Below, in pieces: positions 27,545-36,811 of a stretch of DNA of 64,000 bases (position 1 is its first letter; every line of letters starts with the position of its first letter). The stretch spans positions 62,001 to 126,000 of the forward strand of contig JAZPYZ010000010.1 of NCBI GenBank assembly GCA_045544455.1, given 5' to 3'. Origin of the DNA: JAZPYZ01 sp045544455. Its GTDB lineage: Bacteria > Bacillota > Clostridia > Oscillospirales > Acutalibacteraceae. The notes beneath the pieces are model-generated. The model did no database searches and had not been told where the DNA came from. It saw only the letters and a list, made by a program, of their open reading frames with translations. Position numbers and translations under genes: made by a program.

Positions 27545-28615
27545 ATGGTAGTTGCCGTTACAGGTTATCACGGTACGGGCTCGTCGGCTGTGTTGGATCT
27601 TCTTGCAGAATATGAGGGTTGTTCCGAGGGTGGACTGCGTTCTTATGAGCATGTGCCGTTTTATTTTCCGAACGGATTGTTTGATTTGGAACACAAGCTT
27701 CTGTTGGGGAACGATCCGCATCGTTCGGACGAAGCGATTAAGAGTTTTAGACACGCTATGTATGAACTCAATCGCCGGAATTTCGGCTGGATGGGTACGT
27801 ATGAACAATATTTCGGAACCGCCTTCAAAGACAACGTTGATGAATTTTTAGCGAACATCACGCAATTTGAATGCGACGGACTTTGGTATAATTATTATAA
27901 ATGTGGCGCGTTTTCTCCGATAAAATTTTTAAAAGACTGCGTAAAAACCGTATTGCCGGGCAAACAGATTATTGGTGAATTCGGTCGAAAAGCGCCCTTG
28001 TTGGTCAAACAACCGCTGGAGATTTCGTATGTAACGGAAGAAGAGTTCTATGCCCACGCCAGGGTTTTCGTTAAAAAGTATTGCGATATGATCAATCGGG
28101 ACAATGCGCCCACGTTGTTGATAGATCACCTGTTGTTTCCGCATAATGCTTATAAGATTGATCGGTATTTCGACGATGATTTCCGTTTGATCGTGGTTGA
28201 TCGTGATATACGCGATTTGTTTGTGCTTTGCAAATACGTGTGGGCCGGCATGGGGTTTGAACCGCCGTATCCCACCGATGCACAGGCGTTTTTGGATCAC
28301 CGGATCCGTATGAAACGGGCGGAGCATCGGATCGATAATCCGCATGTTTTATACATTAATTTTGAGGATTTGGTGTATAAATACGACGAAACGGTGGCGA
28401 AGATCGAACAGTTTGTCGGTCTTACCCCCGAACAACATGTGCATCCGCGTACGCGATTCATCCCGGAAAATTCCATTAACAACACGCAAAATTTCCGGAT
28501 TGAGAAAGCGTGGGAAGAAGAAGTCAAGATCTTAGAAGGGTGCGACGGTGAAATCTACGAGTTCCCCTTTGAGCGAAAAACGTTACTCAAAGACACGTTT
28601 GATAATCAGGAGTAA
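27545..28615 (+). CDS. Sulfotransferase-like protein
   Basis: A 356-residue protein with a P-loop-like VTGYHGTGSSAVLDLL at the N-terminus, which matches the 5'-phosphosulfate loop of PAPS-dependent sulfotransferases, and LIVVDRDIRDLFVLCKY near residue 215, which matches their 3'-phosphate-binding segment. It would sulfate the surface polysaccharide. ATG 27545 has GGAGGGA upstream. No PAPS-synthesis genes are in the window, so cofactor supply must be elsewhere. A related P-loop activity cannot be excluded. Confidence 0.7.
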   Translation: MVVAVTGYHGTGSSAVLDLLAEYEGCSEGGLRSYEHVPFYFPNGLFDLEHKLLLGNDPHRSDEAIKSFRHAMYELNRRNFGWMGTYEQYFGTAFKDNVDEFLANITQFECDGLWYNYYKCGAFSPIKFLKDCVKTVLPGKQIIGEFGRKAPLLVKQPLEISYVTEEEFYAHARVFVKKYCDMINRDNAPTLLIDHLLFPHNAYKIDRYFDDDFRLIVVDRDIRDLFVLCKYVWAGMGFEPPYPTDAQAFLDHRIRMKRAEHRIDNPHVLYINFEDLVYKYDETVAKIEQFVGLTPEQHVHPRTRFIPENSINNTQNFRIEKAWEEEVKILEGCDGEIYEFPFERKTLLKDTFDNQE

Positions 28616-28617
28616 TT

Positions 28618-30159
28618 ATGGCTAAATCGAAACAACTTTTAGTAAACTTAATAGCAAGTGTAGTTGTGTTTTTAATACAGTTTTTCATTAGCTTTTGGTT
28701 ATCGCCGTTTGTGGTGGAACAGTTAGGCGAAGAAGCGTATGGATTTATCACGCTTGCCAACAATTTTACACAGTATGCTACGCTGGTTGCCGTTTCCATA
28801 AACTCTATGTCGAGTCGATTTATCTCATTGGAATATAATCGCGGCAACAAAGAAAAAGCGAATCAATATTACGCATCGGTGTTTTGGATGAACGTCATCC
28901 TATCGGTAGTCGTGTTTATCGTGTCGGCGATATTGATATACCGCATCGAACACATTATCAACGTAACACCGCAACTCGTAACCGATGTCAAGCTGGTGTT
29001 TGCGTTTAGTTTTGCCGGTCTTATCATTTCCTTCTTAACGACCTGCTTTAACTCATCCACCTTCGTAACCAACCGCATGGATTTACATGCGTATACTCAG
29101 ATCGCAACGAATATAACCCGCGTGTTTGTGATCTTGGGTACGTTCCTGGTTTTTGTACCGAAAATCTATTTTGTCGGTCTCGCGACGGTACTGTGTAACT
29201 TGGTTGCCTTTGTGGCATACCTGTTTCTTAAAAAGAAACTGTTGCCCGATCTGTCGCTACAACGCCGATATTTCTCGTTTTCCAGAATATTAGAACTGAT
29301 CAAATCGGGCGTTTGGTTGCTGGTGTCGGACATTAGCAGTATGTTCTTAAACGGCATGGATCTTCTGCTTGCCAACCTGTTCATTAGCGAAAAAGCGATG
29401 GGCCGCTTATCGATTTCGAAAATCATTCCGACGGCGGTGGGCAGTCTATTAGGCTTTTTGTCCAACATTTTCGCCGCCACCTTTACCAGTATTCTGGCAA
29501 CAGGAGATAGGGATCGCCTTGTCCAAGAAGCAAAATTTTCGTTTAAGATTCTCGGCGTATTTCTTACGGTTCCGTTTGCCGGCGTAATAGTTTTCGGTCC
29601 GGAGTTTTTTGGGCTTTGGCTTCCGGAAAGTGTGTATGATTCCGCGGCCATCCAACAGGTTTATCTGCTGATGCTGCTGACGCTGATCAACGTGATTATC
29701 AATGCCTATATGTATAGTATGCACGCTTTACTGATCGCGCTCGATAGGGTGAAGGTGTATTCGATTATGGTGTTCGGTTGCAGTATCGTCAGTATCTGTA
29801 CAACGCTTTCGCTTGTTGCGTTTACAGGACTCGGCGTATATGCGGTGGCCGGCACCAGTACGGCGGTATTGGGTATCGTAAACCTGTTAGTGGTTCCGCT
29901 ATACGTTGAAAAGCAATTGGAGATTCGCCCGTTTACGCTTTTGGGAACGATTTTGAAGAGTCACGGTACACTGATCATCACCTGTCTGCTGTTTTTGGCT
30001 ATAAAACAGATTTTGACGATTAACGGTTGGATCTCGTTCTTTGTGATTTGTGCCCTTTGCGCCGTGTTAGGCTATGTGGCAGATGTTTGGCTGTTACTGA
30101 ACAAAGATGAGAAGCAGCGTGTGTTTCAAAAAATCAAAGCACGCATGAAAAAGGCATAA
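28618..30159 (+). CDS. Polysaccharide flippase (Wzx/MATE-like)
   Basis: A 513-residue protein with about fourteen hydrophobic segments of the PST/MOP flippase type. FFISFWLSPFVVEQLGEEAYGF is the usual N-terminal region. It would move the lipid-linked repeat unit across the membrane for the Wzy-like polymerase. It starts 2 bp after the sulfotransferase-like gene. Confidence 0.88.
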   Translation: MAKSKQLLVNLIASVVVFLIQFFISFWLSPFVVEQLGEEAYGFITLANNFTQYATLVAVSINSMSSRFISLEYNRGNKEKANQYYASVFWMNVILSVVVFIVSAILIYRIEHIINVTPQLVTDVKLVFAFSFAGLIISFLTTCFNSSTFVTNRMDLHAYTQIATNITRVFVILGTFLVFVPKIYFVGLATVLCNLVAFVAYLFLKKKLLPDLSLQRRYFSFSRILELIKSGVWLLVSDISSMFLNGMDLLLANLFISEKAMGRLSISKIIPTAVGSLLGFLSNIFAATFTSILATGDRDRLVQEAKFSFKILGVFLTVPFAGVIVFGPEFFGLWLPESVYDSAAIQQVYLLMLLTLINVIINAYMYSMHALLIALDRVKVYSIMVFGCSIVSICTTLSLVAFTGLGVYAVAGTSTAVLGIVNLLVVPLYVEKQLEIRPFTLLGTILKSHGTLIITCLLFLAIKQILTINGWISFFVICALCAVLGYVADVWLLLNKDEKQRVFQKIKARMKKA

Positions 30160-30172
30160 GTGAGGTAGTGGC

Positions 30173-31357
30173 ATGAAGATAGCGATGGTTTTCGACCAGT
30201 TCCTCTATGGAGGCATCGAGCGTGTTGGTGTTTCGTATATTAACCTTTTGATTCAAGCGGGACATTCGGTTGACGTATATATACTCCGAGATAACTATGA
30301 GGATATTATAAAAGAGTTAGATGGCGTATGCGACGTTACGGTGATTCCGTTTAACGTCAAACTTTGCCCGGAGGTTTCCTGGCAATATGCGCTTCAATCG
30401 GATTATGCCGGACTGGGCATGTTGAAATTCGCTTTACGCTATGGCGTAAGCGTGATCCGTTCTAAATTGTTTGGTTACCAATACCGGGTGGCGAACAAGC
30501 ATTACGACGTAGCGATTGCCTTTTCAGGACACTTGTTCGATCTTACGTTTGTGGCGGACGGTTTTGTCGATTGTGATTATAAAATCGGTTGGCTTCACGG
30601 TTCGCAATATCAATATTTTTTGATATCACCCGGTTTTTACCGCCTGTATGCCAAAATTAAGAATTTGGTTTGCCTTACGGAAAACAACGATGTAGAATGT
30701 CTGGATTTTAACACCAAACATGATATCAATAAACGAAAGATCTATAACCCGTGCGTAATCAAAACGGGGGAAATTGATCAGCAAAAGGTAACGCAACTCC
30801 GCCGGGATTACGGCGATTTTTGCCTTATGGTCGGCCGTCTTGCCGAAGACAAGGACCAAGAAACCGTAATCAAGGCCATGCGTGTTTTGCGTGATGACTA
30901 TGGTATTCAAAAGAAGTTGTTGCTCGTCGGAGACGGCAACAAGCGCGCTTACTTGGAATCCTTGGTCGCTCAATACCACATGCAAGACAGTGTGATATTC
31001 GCAGGCACGCGCAACGATGTGCAGAACTATTACTCGGCGGCATCGCTATACGTGCACGGTTCGACTATGGAAGGGTTGCCGGGTGTGTTTTTAGAGGCTA
31101 TGACCTTTGGTTTGCCGGTCGTATCCACCGAGGCGGTGGCCGGCGGCAGAGAGATCCTTGGCAACAACGAATACGGATTGATCAGTGCCAACTGGGACGC
31201 GCATGCGCTTGCCAAAAATATAAAGCGCGTATACGAGGACGAGTCGTTACGGAAAACGCTGATTCAAAAAGGGGCCGATCGTGTGCTCGATTTTACGCCC
31301 GAAAAAACCCTCACTCAATTTACCGAATTTTTAACCGAAATCACAACAAAGCCTTAA
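30173..31357 (+). CDS. Family 4 glycosyltransferase
   Basis: A 394-residue GT-B retaining transferase. DQFLYGGIERVGVSYINLL is the N-terminal glycine loop, MVGRLAEDKDQETVIKAM opens the second Rossmann domain, and STMEGLPGVFLEAMTFGLPVVST contains the E-x7-E motif. It is the last gene of the polysaccharide operon; its stop codon lies inside the terminator stem. Confidence 0.92.
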   Translation: MKIAMVFDQFLYGGIERVGVSYINLLIQAGHSVDVYILRDNYEDIIKELDGVCDVTVIPFNVKLCPEVSWQYALQSDYAGLGMLKFALRYGVSVIRSKLFGYQYRVANKHYDVAIAFSGHLFDLTFVADGFVDCDYKIGWLHGSQYQYFLISPGFYRLYAKIKNLVCLTENNDVECLDFNTKHDINKRKIYNPCVIKTGEIDQQKVTQLRRDYGDFCLMVGRLAEDKDQETVIKAMRVLRDDYGIQKKLLLVGDGNKRAYLESLVAQYHMQDSVIFAGTRNDVQNYYSAASLYVHGSTMEGLPGVFLEAMTFGLPVVSTEAVAGGREILGNNEYGLISANWDAHALAKNIKRVYEDESLRKTLIQKGADRVLDFTPEKTLTQFTEFLTEITTKP

Positions 31358-31374
31358 CGATCCGTTAAGGCTTT
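31348..31374 (+). terminator. Terminator of the polysaccharide operon
   Basis: AAAGCCTTAACG (31348-31359), loop ATC, CGTTAAGGCTTT (31363-31374), a perfect 12-bp stem. The T tract is short (CTTTGCCTTG), so some readthrough into the choline gene is possible. Confidence 0.75.
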
Positions 31375-31416
31375 GCCTTGACCTAGACACTCACAAAACC
31401 GGAAAGGAAGAGTTTC

Positions 31417-33168
31417 ATGAACGTTTGCGAAATGGATGTTTTGAACGCGTTGAGACAATATGCCTATGAAAGTCAGCGCGTATTAGCGGAGAAAACCGGC
31501 TATTCGGTAGGGGCGGTCAACAATGCGATCAAAGGCCTGACGGCGCACGGGTTGATCGACGCTAATGGGCAACCGACCGAGAAAGCGGCGGACGAGTTTC
31601 GCCGAAAAGCGCCTAAAAACGCTATTCTGTTAGCGGCCGGTTACGGCATGCGCATGGTACCGATCAACGTCGAGTGCCCGAAAGCATTTGTTGAGGTGAG
31701 AGGAGAAACGCTCATCGAACGGCAGATCCGGCAGTTGCATGAGGTTGGAATTACCGAGATTTATGTAGTGGTCGGCTTTATGAAAGAGCAGTTTGATTAT
31801 TTGATCGACCAATATGGCGTTAAACTGATTGTTAACCCGGACTATGCGGCCAAAAACAACCTGCATTCGTTGCGCTTAGCGGCTGAACATCTGGACAACA
31901 GTTATATTGTTCCGTGTGATATTTGGTGCGAACACAATCCGTTTGCGACGCATGAACTGTATTCCTGGTACATGCTCAGTGATAAAAAGGTGCGGGACAG
32001 TACGGTGCGCGTCAATCGCAAAAACGAACCGGTGACAATCTCCGCCGACGAAGAGGGCAATGCCATGATCGGCATTTCGTACTTGTTAGCGGAACAGGCC
32101 GAACAGGTAAAAGCCGGTTTGTACCGCATGGATGCGGACGCGAAATACGACGATGCTTTTTGGGAAGAAACGTTGCTTTCGGCCGGTAAAATGACGGTGA
32201 AAGCCAAGGTAGTACCGGCAACCGAAGCGGTCGAGATCAATACGTATGAACAACTGCGCGAATTCGATAGTGATTCTCGCCAATTGAACACCAAAACGAT
32301 AGCTGTTGCCGCGGCGGCGCTGAACGTTAATCCGGAAGATATCCAAAACATCGAAGTGTTGAAAAAAGGCATGACCAACCGTTCGTTTATCTTCGAGTGT
32401 AAAGGCGCGCGATATATCATGCGTATCCCCGGCGAGGGAACTGATCGCTTGATCAACCGGCGAGAAGAAGCGATGGTTTATGACGCGTTGCAGGGGAAAG
32501 ACATCTGTGAAGACGTGCTGTATATCAATCCGGATAACGGGTATAAAGTGACGCACTTTTTTGAAAACGCTCGCGTATGTGATCCCGAAAACGCACAGGA
32601 CGTTGCGAGATGTATGCAATTCGCGCGGCGTTTCCATGAGCAAAACCTGTTGGTTGGCCACGTGTTCGATATTTTTGAGAAAATCGATTTTTACGAATCG
32701 CTTTGGGACGGCCAACCGTCTGCTTATCGCGACTATCGTGAAACCAAAGCAAACGTGTTGTCCTTAAAATCCTATATCGATGCTCACGCCGAACCGTATT
32801 GCTTGACACATATCGATGCCGTTCCCGATAATTTTCTGTTCTTTACAGACCAAACCGGTCAAGAGCAGATTCGCCTGATCGATTGGGAATATGCCGCTAT
32901 GCAGGATCCGCACGTTGATATCGCGATGTTTGCGATATACGCCATGTACGATCGCCCCCAAATCGATGCGTTGATCGATGCGTATTTTGCCGGTTCGTGT
33001 TTGGCGTCTGTTCGCAAGAAAATCTACGCATACGTTGCGGCATGCGGATTGCTTTGGAGTAACTGGTGCGAGTATAAACGACAATTAGGGGTGGAATTCG
33101 GCGAATACTCGCTCGCCCAGTACCGATTCGCTAAAGATTTTTATAAAATTGCCTCTGAAACCTTGTAG
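31417..33168 (+). CDS. licCA: Winged-helix / CTP:phosphocholine cytidylyltransferase / choline kinase fusion (LicCA)
   Basis: A 583-residue three-part protein. Residues 1-65 are a winged helix-turn-helix (LRQYAYESQRVLAEKTGYS, VGAVNNAIKGLTAHGLID). Residues about 68-290 are a LicC-type nucleotidyltransferase (ILLAAGYGMRM, PKAFVEVRGETLIERQI). Residues about 295-583 are a LicA-type choline kinase with the Brenner motif HIDAVPDN (His465, Asp467, Asn472) and DWEYA at 489. It would phosphorylate choline and activate it to CDP-choline. LicCA fusions are known, for instance in treponemes; the DNA-binding-type domain is the unusual addition. ATG 31417 follows GGAAAGGAAG. No LicD transferase is in the window. 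Confidence 0.87.
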   Translation: MNVCEMDVLNALRQYAYESQRVLAEKTGYSVGAVNNAIKGLTAHGLIDANGQPTEKAADEFRRKAPKNAILLAAGYGMRMVPINVECPKAFVEVRGETLIERQIRQLHEVGITEIYVVVGFMKEQFDYLIDQYGVKLIVNPDYAAKNNLHSLRLAAEHLDNSYIVPCDIWCEHNPFATHELYSWYMLSDKKVRDSTVRVNRKNEPVTISADEEGNAMIGISYLLAEQAEQVKAGLYRMDADAKYDDAFWEETLLSAGKMTVKAKVVPATEAVEINTYEQLREFDSDSRQLNTKTIAVAAAALNVNPEDIQNIEVLKKGMTNRSFIFECKGARYIMRIPGEGTDRLINRREEAMVYDALQGKDICEDVLYINPDNGYKVTHFFENARVCDPENAQDVARCMQFARRFHEQNLLVGHVFDIFEKIDFYESLWDGQPSAYRDYRETKANVLSLKSYIDAHAEPYCLTHIDAVPDNFLFFTDQTGQEQIRLIDWEYAAMQDPHVDIAMFAIYAMYDRPQIDALIDAYFAGSCLASVRKKIYAYVAACGLLWSNWCEYKRQLGVEFGEYSLAQYRFAKDFYKIASETL

Positions 33169-33234
33169 AATATCCACAATATTTTAATAATCGTACAATT
33201 TAGCATTGTAAAATATCACAATATCTTGTATAAT
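33163..33234 (+). promoter_or_regulatory. Promoter of the repeat protein with direct and inverted repeats
   Basis: TTGTAA (33206-33211), 17 bp and TATAAT (33229-33234) form a sigma-A promoter. A near-identical 19-20 bp block, TTGTA.AATATC.ACAATAT, occurs at 33163-33182 and again at 33206-33224 over the -35 and spacer, and TACAAT/ATTGTA form an inverted pair between them (33194-33199, 33205-33210). This dense set of half-sites looks like an operator region. Confidence 0.65.
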
Positions 33235-33306
33235 GAATATATCTTACATGGCAGTGTGTGAGGTTGTTTGACTTTGCGCAAGCACAATACAAAAGGAGGA
33301 GTTTTT

Positions 33307-36300
33307 TTGAGCAAGAGTAAAATGTGGGTAGCCGTTGTGCTGACCTTGTTGCTGTCCTTGCTGCTGTCGGTGACGGTATCGGCTGAAACGGCCGGTTGGA
33401 TCAAGAACGCAGACGGCAGTTGGAGTTACATGAACGATGACGGCCAACTTGTTAAAGGCGAAACGAGCTACTGGATCGAAGGGGCCTGTTATGGTTTTGA
33501 TGCCAACGGTATCATGTATACCGGTTGGGTGCAACCCCATAAAGCTGAGCTTTGGTTCGGGGACCAACATCGCGATGCGTGGTATTTCTTTGAATCCAAC
33601 GGTCACGCACCCGAATATGGCTATCACGCCGCAACCGGCTACCTGTTCTATTCGGATGGTCAGGTCATGACCAACGGTTGTGCATACTATAATGATCGTA
33701 TTTTCCTGTCGGATGAAAACGGTGTCGCGACCGAAGTGACCGGTTCCGGTTGGCAATCGGTCAACGGTAAATGGTGCTACATCGCTGTCGACGAATATGG
33801 CAATCGAAATATTTATATCCACGATCGTTACATCATCGGCGGCACCGAATACTTTTTCCGAAACGGTTATCTCGCTTCCAACGAATGGTTTTCGTATGAG
33901 CAAGATGACGAAATGAACATAGCTTATGCCGATGCGAACGGGGTTCCGGTCTACGCCGGTTGGATAAACGACAAAGGCGACTGGTGTTATATCCAAGATG
34001 GCGAAACGTTGCAACATGGTACATATCTCATCGGTGGCAACTATTATTATTTCGATTATAATGGTGTTTTGGTTGAAAACGATGTTGTGTATGACTATAC
34101 CATCGGTGCGACCGTATGCGCCAAATCGGGCGGCTCCTTATACCGCAACGAATGGCGTCAAACCAAAGATGGCGAATGGGAATACTATGACGATACGGCT
34201 GCTCGCGTAGAAGGCGACGGGTGTGTTATCGGCGATACGGTATATTACTTCGATTATGATGGCGTTATGGTCACCAACGATTGGCAATACTATAACGGCG
34301 ATTATTACCTGTTTGGTGCAAGCGGCGCCGGTACGGTGATGCCGGATGGCTGGTACTGGGATAGCGATGCCAAACGCTATATGTATTTCGAAGACGGTTA
34401 TTATTACAGTGGAGAGGTTGCCAACATCGGCGGTACGTTGTATGCGTTTGACTGGGACGGTTATCTGTATGATACCGATACCTGTGCCGAATTGTACGGC
34501 GAGAATGATTGGGAATACTATTCCATCCATGCCAACGGTACGGTCAACACCACCGCCGGTTGGGATATGACGAACCGCGGTTGGGTATATATCGAAAACG
34601 GTGTGCTCAAAACCGGCTGGCAGTTGCTCGGCGGTACGTGGTATTATCTGGATCCGTATATGTACACCAATACCCATATCACCGAAAACGGTAACACCTA
34701 TTATTTCCGTTCGGACGGTACGTACATCAACGTCACGGTGAATGGACTCTATAAGGTGTCGAGCTATTCAACGTATTATTTCGAAAACGGCTCTCCGCTT
34801 TCCGGCTGGAAACAGATCGGCGGCAAATGGTATTATTTTAACTATACTATGTTTACCGATGGTGTTTACACGATCGGCGATAGTCAATACTATTTCGATC
34901 AAGACGGCGTCATGCAGACCGGATGGATCGCGAGAAGTGGTAACGGTTGGCGTTATGCCGATGCGTCTGGCAATCTGTACACCGGCATCCAAACCATCGA
35001 TGGTACTAGATACGCGTTCGATGAGGAGGGAAATCTGCTCAATGATGCCGGCGTAGAAGAGATCGATGGCGTCGAGTACGTGGTGAATGACAGCGGCGTG
35101 GTCGTTGCGGACGGCACGCAGGCAGACGGTTGGTATCAAGATCCGGCTAACGGTAACTATTATTACCTCGAAGACGGTGAATTTTGCCGGGGTTGGTCGC
35201 AGAAATTGATTGGTAGTCAACGGTATGGCTTCGATACCGATGGCGTTATGAGAACCAATGAGATCTATAACGGTTGTTACTATCAAGCCAACGGAGCGGT
35301 GTATACCGACGGTTGGTTTATGCGAGACGGCAAATGGTATTATGCATTTGACTATGGACAACTGGCAAGTGGTGTGGAAAAGATCGACGGGAAATACTAC
35401 TATTTCTACGCCTATCAAATGCAGCTCGGTACCTTTGTGTACGATGATCTGATCGTGTTTACCGATGGTTCGGGCGCGGTAGCTTATACCCAAAAATTTA
35501 CCGAAGGTTGGAACCTGGTTTCCGAATTTGGTCACGGTGTCTATTACTATGTCCAAGACGGTAACTTATACACCGGTTGGGTTGGCGATTGCTATGTCGA
35601 TGAGTGGGAAGGTATGATCTGTGGTCGTGCTTATACGATAGACGACGTGCGTTACTATTTCCAAGATAACGGCGCCATCGCGAGAAGCACCTGGATCCAG
35701 GACGATGATGGCGATTGGCGGTATGCCAAAGCCAACGGCGAACTTTGCGAAGATGAGTGGTTGCTGATCGGCTCCACCTGGTATTATTTCAACGGTGTCT
35801 GGATGGCAGAAGACGGTACGTATGAAATCGATGGAAAATACCATGCGTTTGCCAAAGGCGGCGCGTGGCTTGGCGAAGTGGCCGATCCGTACGAAGGCGT
35901 GAACCTTTCCGAAGGTTGGCATACTATCGACGGCAAATGGTACTATATCCAAAACGGAAACCCCGTATACGATACCATTCGCAAGATCGACGGCGTGTGG
36001 TACGGCTTCAACGATGAAGCCTACATGGTTACCAATGGATTCAATGGCCGAGGGTATTACATGAATGCCAGTGGTGTGATGGTCGAATATACCGGTTGGC
36101 AGATCATCCAAGGACGTTGGGTATATTTCACCACCGAACACCAAGCGGTTAGCGGTTGGTTCACGGTGGGCGGCACGCGGTACTTTGCCGATGCCGAATA
36201 CATCGACGAATACGGCACGATCGAAATCGGAATGGTGACCGGTTATCAGGTCATCAATGACCGAATCTACAACTTTGCGTCCGGCGGCGCTTGCCTTGGC

Positions 36301-36633
36301 CAAGTGACCACCGACGGTTGGTATTTGGTTGATTCCCACTGGTACTATGTGCAAAACGGCCAACTGGTTACCGATGACATTGTCTCGATCAACGGGGTTC
36401 GTTATGCGTTTGCTCATAATGGCCAAATGATCGCGAACGATTATTTCTATGATGAAGATACAGAACGATACGTTTTGTTTGGTGCTAGCGGCGCGCAGGT
36501 CACGACCACGGGTTGGTACATGGTAGATGGCGAATGGTTCTATGTTGATACCCAAGGCTATCTGCTCTCCGGTTCGCACGTGATCGGTGGCGTGGGCTAC
36601 TATTTCAATTTTAATTATTACTATTATTATTAA
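33307..36633 (+). CDS. Giant secreted choline-binding-type repeat protein
   Basis: A 1,108-residue secreted protein. The start is TTG 33307, with AAGGAGG 7 bases upstream, giving a signal peptide ending near VSA/ETA about residue 27. Almost all the rest is made of about 20-residue cell-wall-binding repeats of the choline/glucan-binding type (GW..IGGKWYYF, G.M.TGW, DG.YYF), roughly fifty units. No catalytic domain, LPxTG anchor or membrane anchor is evident. The place between two choline-activating loci suggests that it binds phosphocholine on the cell surface; binding to a glucan is the alternative. The C-terminus ends in five tyrosines. Confidence 0.87.
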   Translation: MSKSKMWVAVVLTLLLSLLLSVTVSAETAGWIKNADGSWSYMNDDGQLVKGETSYWIEGACYGFDANGIMYTGWVQPHKAELWFGDQHRDAWYFFESNGHAPEYGYHAATGYLFYSDGQVMTNGCAYYNDRIFLSDENGVATEVTGSGWQSVNGKWCYIAVDEYGNRNIYIHDRYIIGGTEYFFRNGYLASNEWFSYEQDDEMNIAYADANGVPVYAGWINDKGDWCYIQDGETLQHGTYLIGGNYYYFDYNGVLVENDVVYDYTIGATVCAKSGGSLYRNEWRQTKDGEWEYYDDTAARVEGDGCVIGDTVYYFDYDGVMVTNDWQYYNGDYYLFGASGAGTVMPDGWYWDSDAKRYMYFEDGYYYSGEVANIGGTLYAFDWDGYLYDTDTCAELYGENDWEYYSIHANGTVNTTAGWDMTNRGWVYIENGVLKTGWQLLGGTWYYLDPYMYTNTHITENGNTYYFRSDGTYINVTVNGLYKVSSYSTYYFENGSPLSGWKQIGGKWYYFNYTMFTDGVYTIGDSQYYFDQDGVMQTGWIARSGNGWRYADASGNLYTGIQTIDGTRYAFDEEGNLLNDAGVEEIDGVEYVVNDSGVVVADGTQADGWYQDPANGNYYYLEDGEFCRGWSQKLIGSQRYGFDTDGVMRTNEIYNGCYYQANGAVYTDGWFMRDGKWYYAFDYGQLASGVEKIDGKYYYFYAYQMQLGTFVYDDLIVFTDGSGAVAYTQKFTEGWNLVSEFGHGVYYYVQDGNLYTGWVGDCYVDEWEGMICGRAYTIDDVRYYFQDNGAIARSTWIQDDDGDWRYAKANGELCEDEWLLIGSTWYYFNGVWMAEDGTYEIDGKYHAFAKGGAWLGEVADPYEGVNLSEGWHTIDGKWYYIQNGNPVYDTIRKIDGVWYGFNDEAYMVTNGFNGRGYYMNASGVMVEYTGWQIIQGRWVYFTTEHQAVSGWFTVGGTRYFADAEYIDEYGTIEIGMVTGYQVINDRIYNFASGGACLGQVTTDGWYLVDSHWYYVQNGQLVTDDIVSINGVRYAFAHNGQMIANDYFYDEDTERYVLFGASGAQVTTTGWYMVDGEWFYVDTQGYLLSGSHVIGGVGYYFNFNYYYYY
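36605..36633 (+). repeat. AT-rich trinucleotide tract at the 3' end of the repeat protein gene
   Basis: An imperfect TTA/TAT run at the end of the gene encodes the terminal NFNYYYYY. Short tandem runs of this sort can change length, which here would add or remove tyrosines without a frameshift. Confidence 0.6.
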
Positions 36634-36668
36634 TGAAATAACCCATTAAGCAGTTTTGCCTCAATAAG

Positions 36669-36710
36669 GGCGGCTGCGGCACGGTAACGTGTCGCAGCCG
36701 CCTTTTCTTT
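36669..36710 (+). terminator. Terminator after the repeat protein gene
   Basis: GGCGGCTGCGGCACG (36669-36683) pairs with CGTGTCGCAGCCGCC (36688-36702) with one G-T pair, followed by TTTTCTTT. Confidence 0.92.
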
Positions 36711-36720
36711 GGTAAAAAGG

Positions 36721-36748
36721 TTGACAAATCGAACAAACATGCTATAAT
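36721..36748 (+). promoter_or_regulatory. Promoter of the licC-BCCT operon
   Basis: Consensus TTGACA (36721-36726), 16 bp and consensus TATAAT (36743-36748). Confidence 0.85.
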
Positions 36749-36757
36749 GTAACCATG

Positions 36758-36799
36758 GTTCACGAAATGCGATCATATATATTTTCGTGAACAGATCGC
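36758..36799 (+). promoter_or_regulatory. Two interleaved inverted repeats in the leader: possible pseudoknot or operator
   Basis: GTTCACGAAA (36758-36767) is perfectly complementary to TTTCGTGAAC (36783-36792), and GCGATC (36769-36774) to GATCGC (36794-36799). The order A-B-A'-B' is that of an H-type pseudoknot, and the last arm abuts the ribosome site GAGGTGG. It lies about 10 bases after the -10 box, so it could also be a DNA operator. Only the pairing is seen; function is inference. Confidence 0.6.
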
Positions 36800-36811
36800 G
36801 AGGTGGTTACG

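Noticed and set aside
35566..36579. 337-codon minus-strand frame in the repeat protein gene
   Set aside because: Arises from the repetitive codon pattern of the plus-strand repeats; no start signals.
33307..36633. Repeats considered as a CRISPR or DNA-level tandem repeat
   Set aside because: The units are protein repeats with variable DNA sequence and no conserved spacer arrangement.
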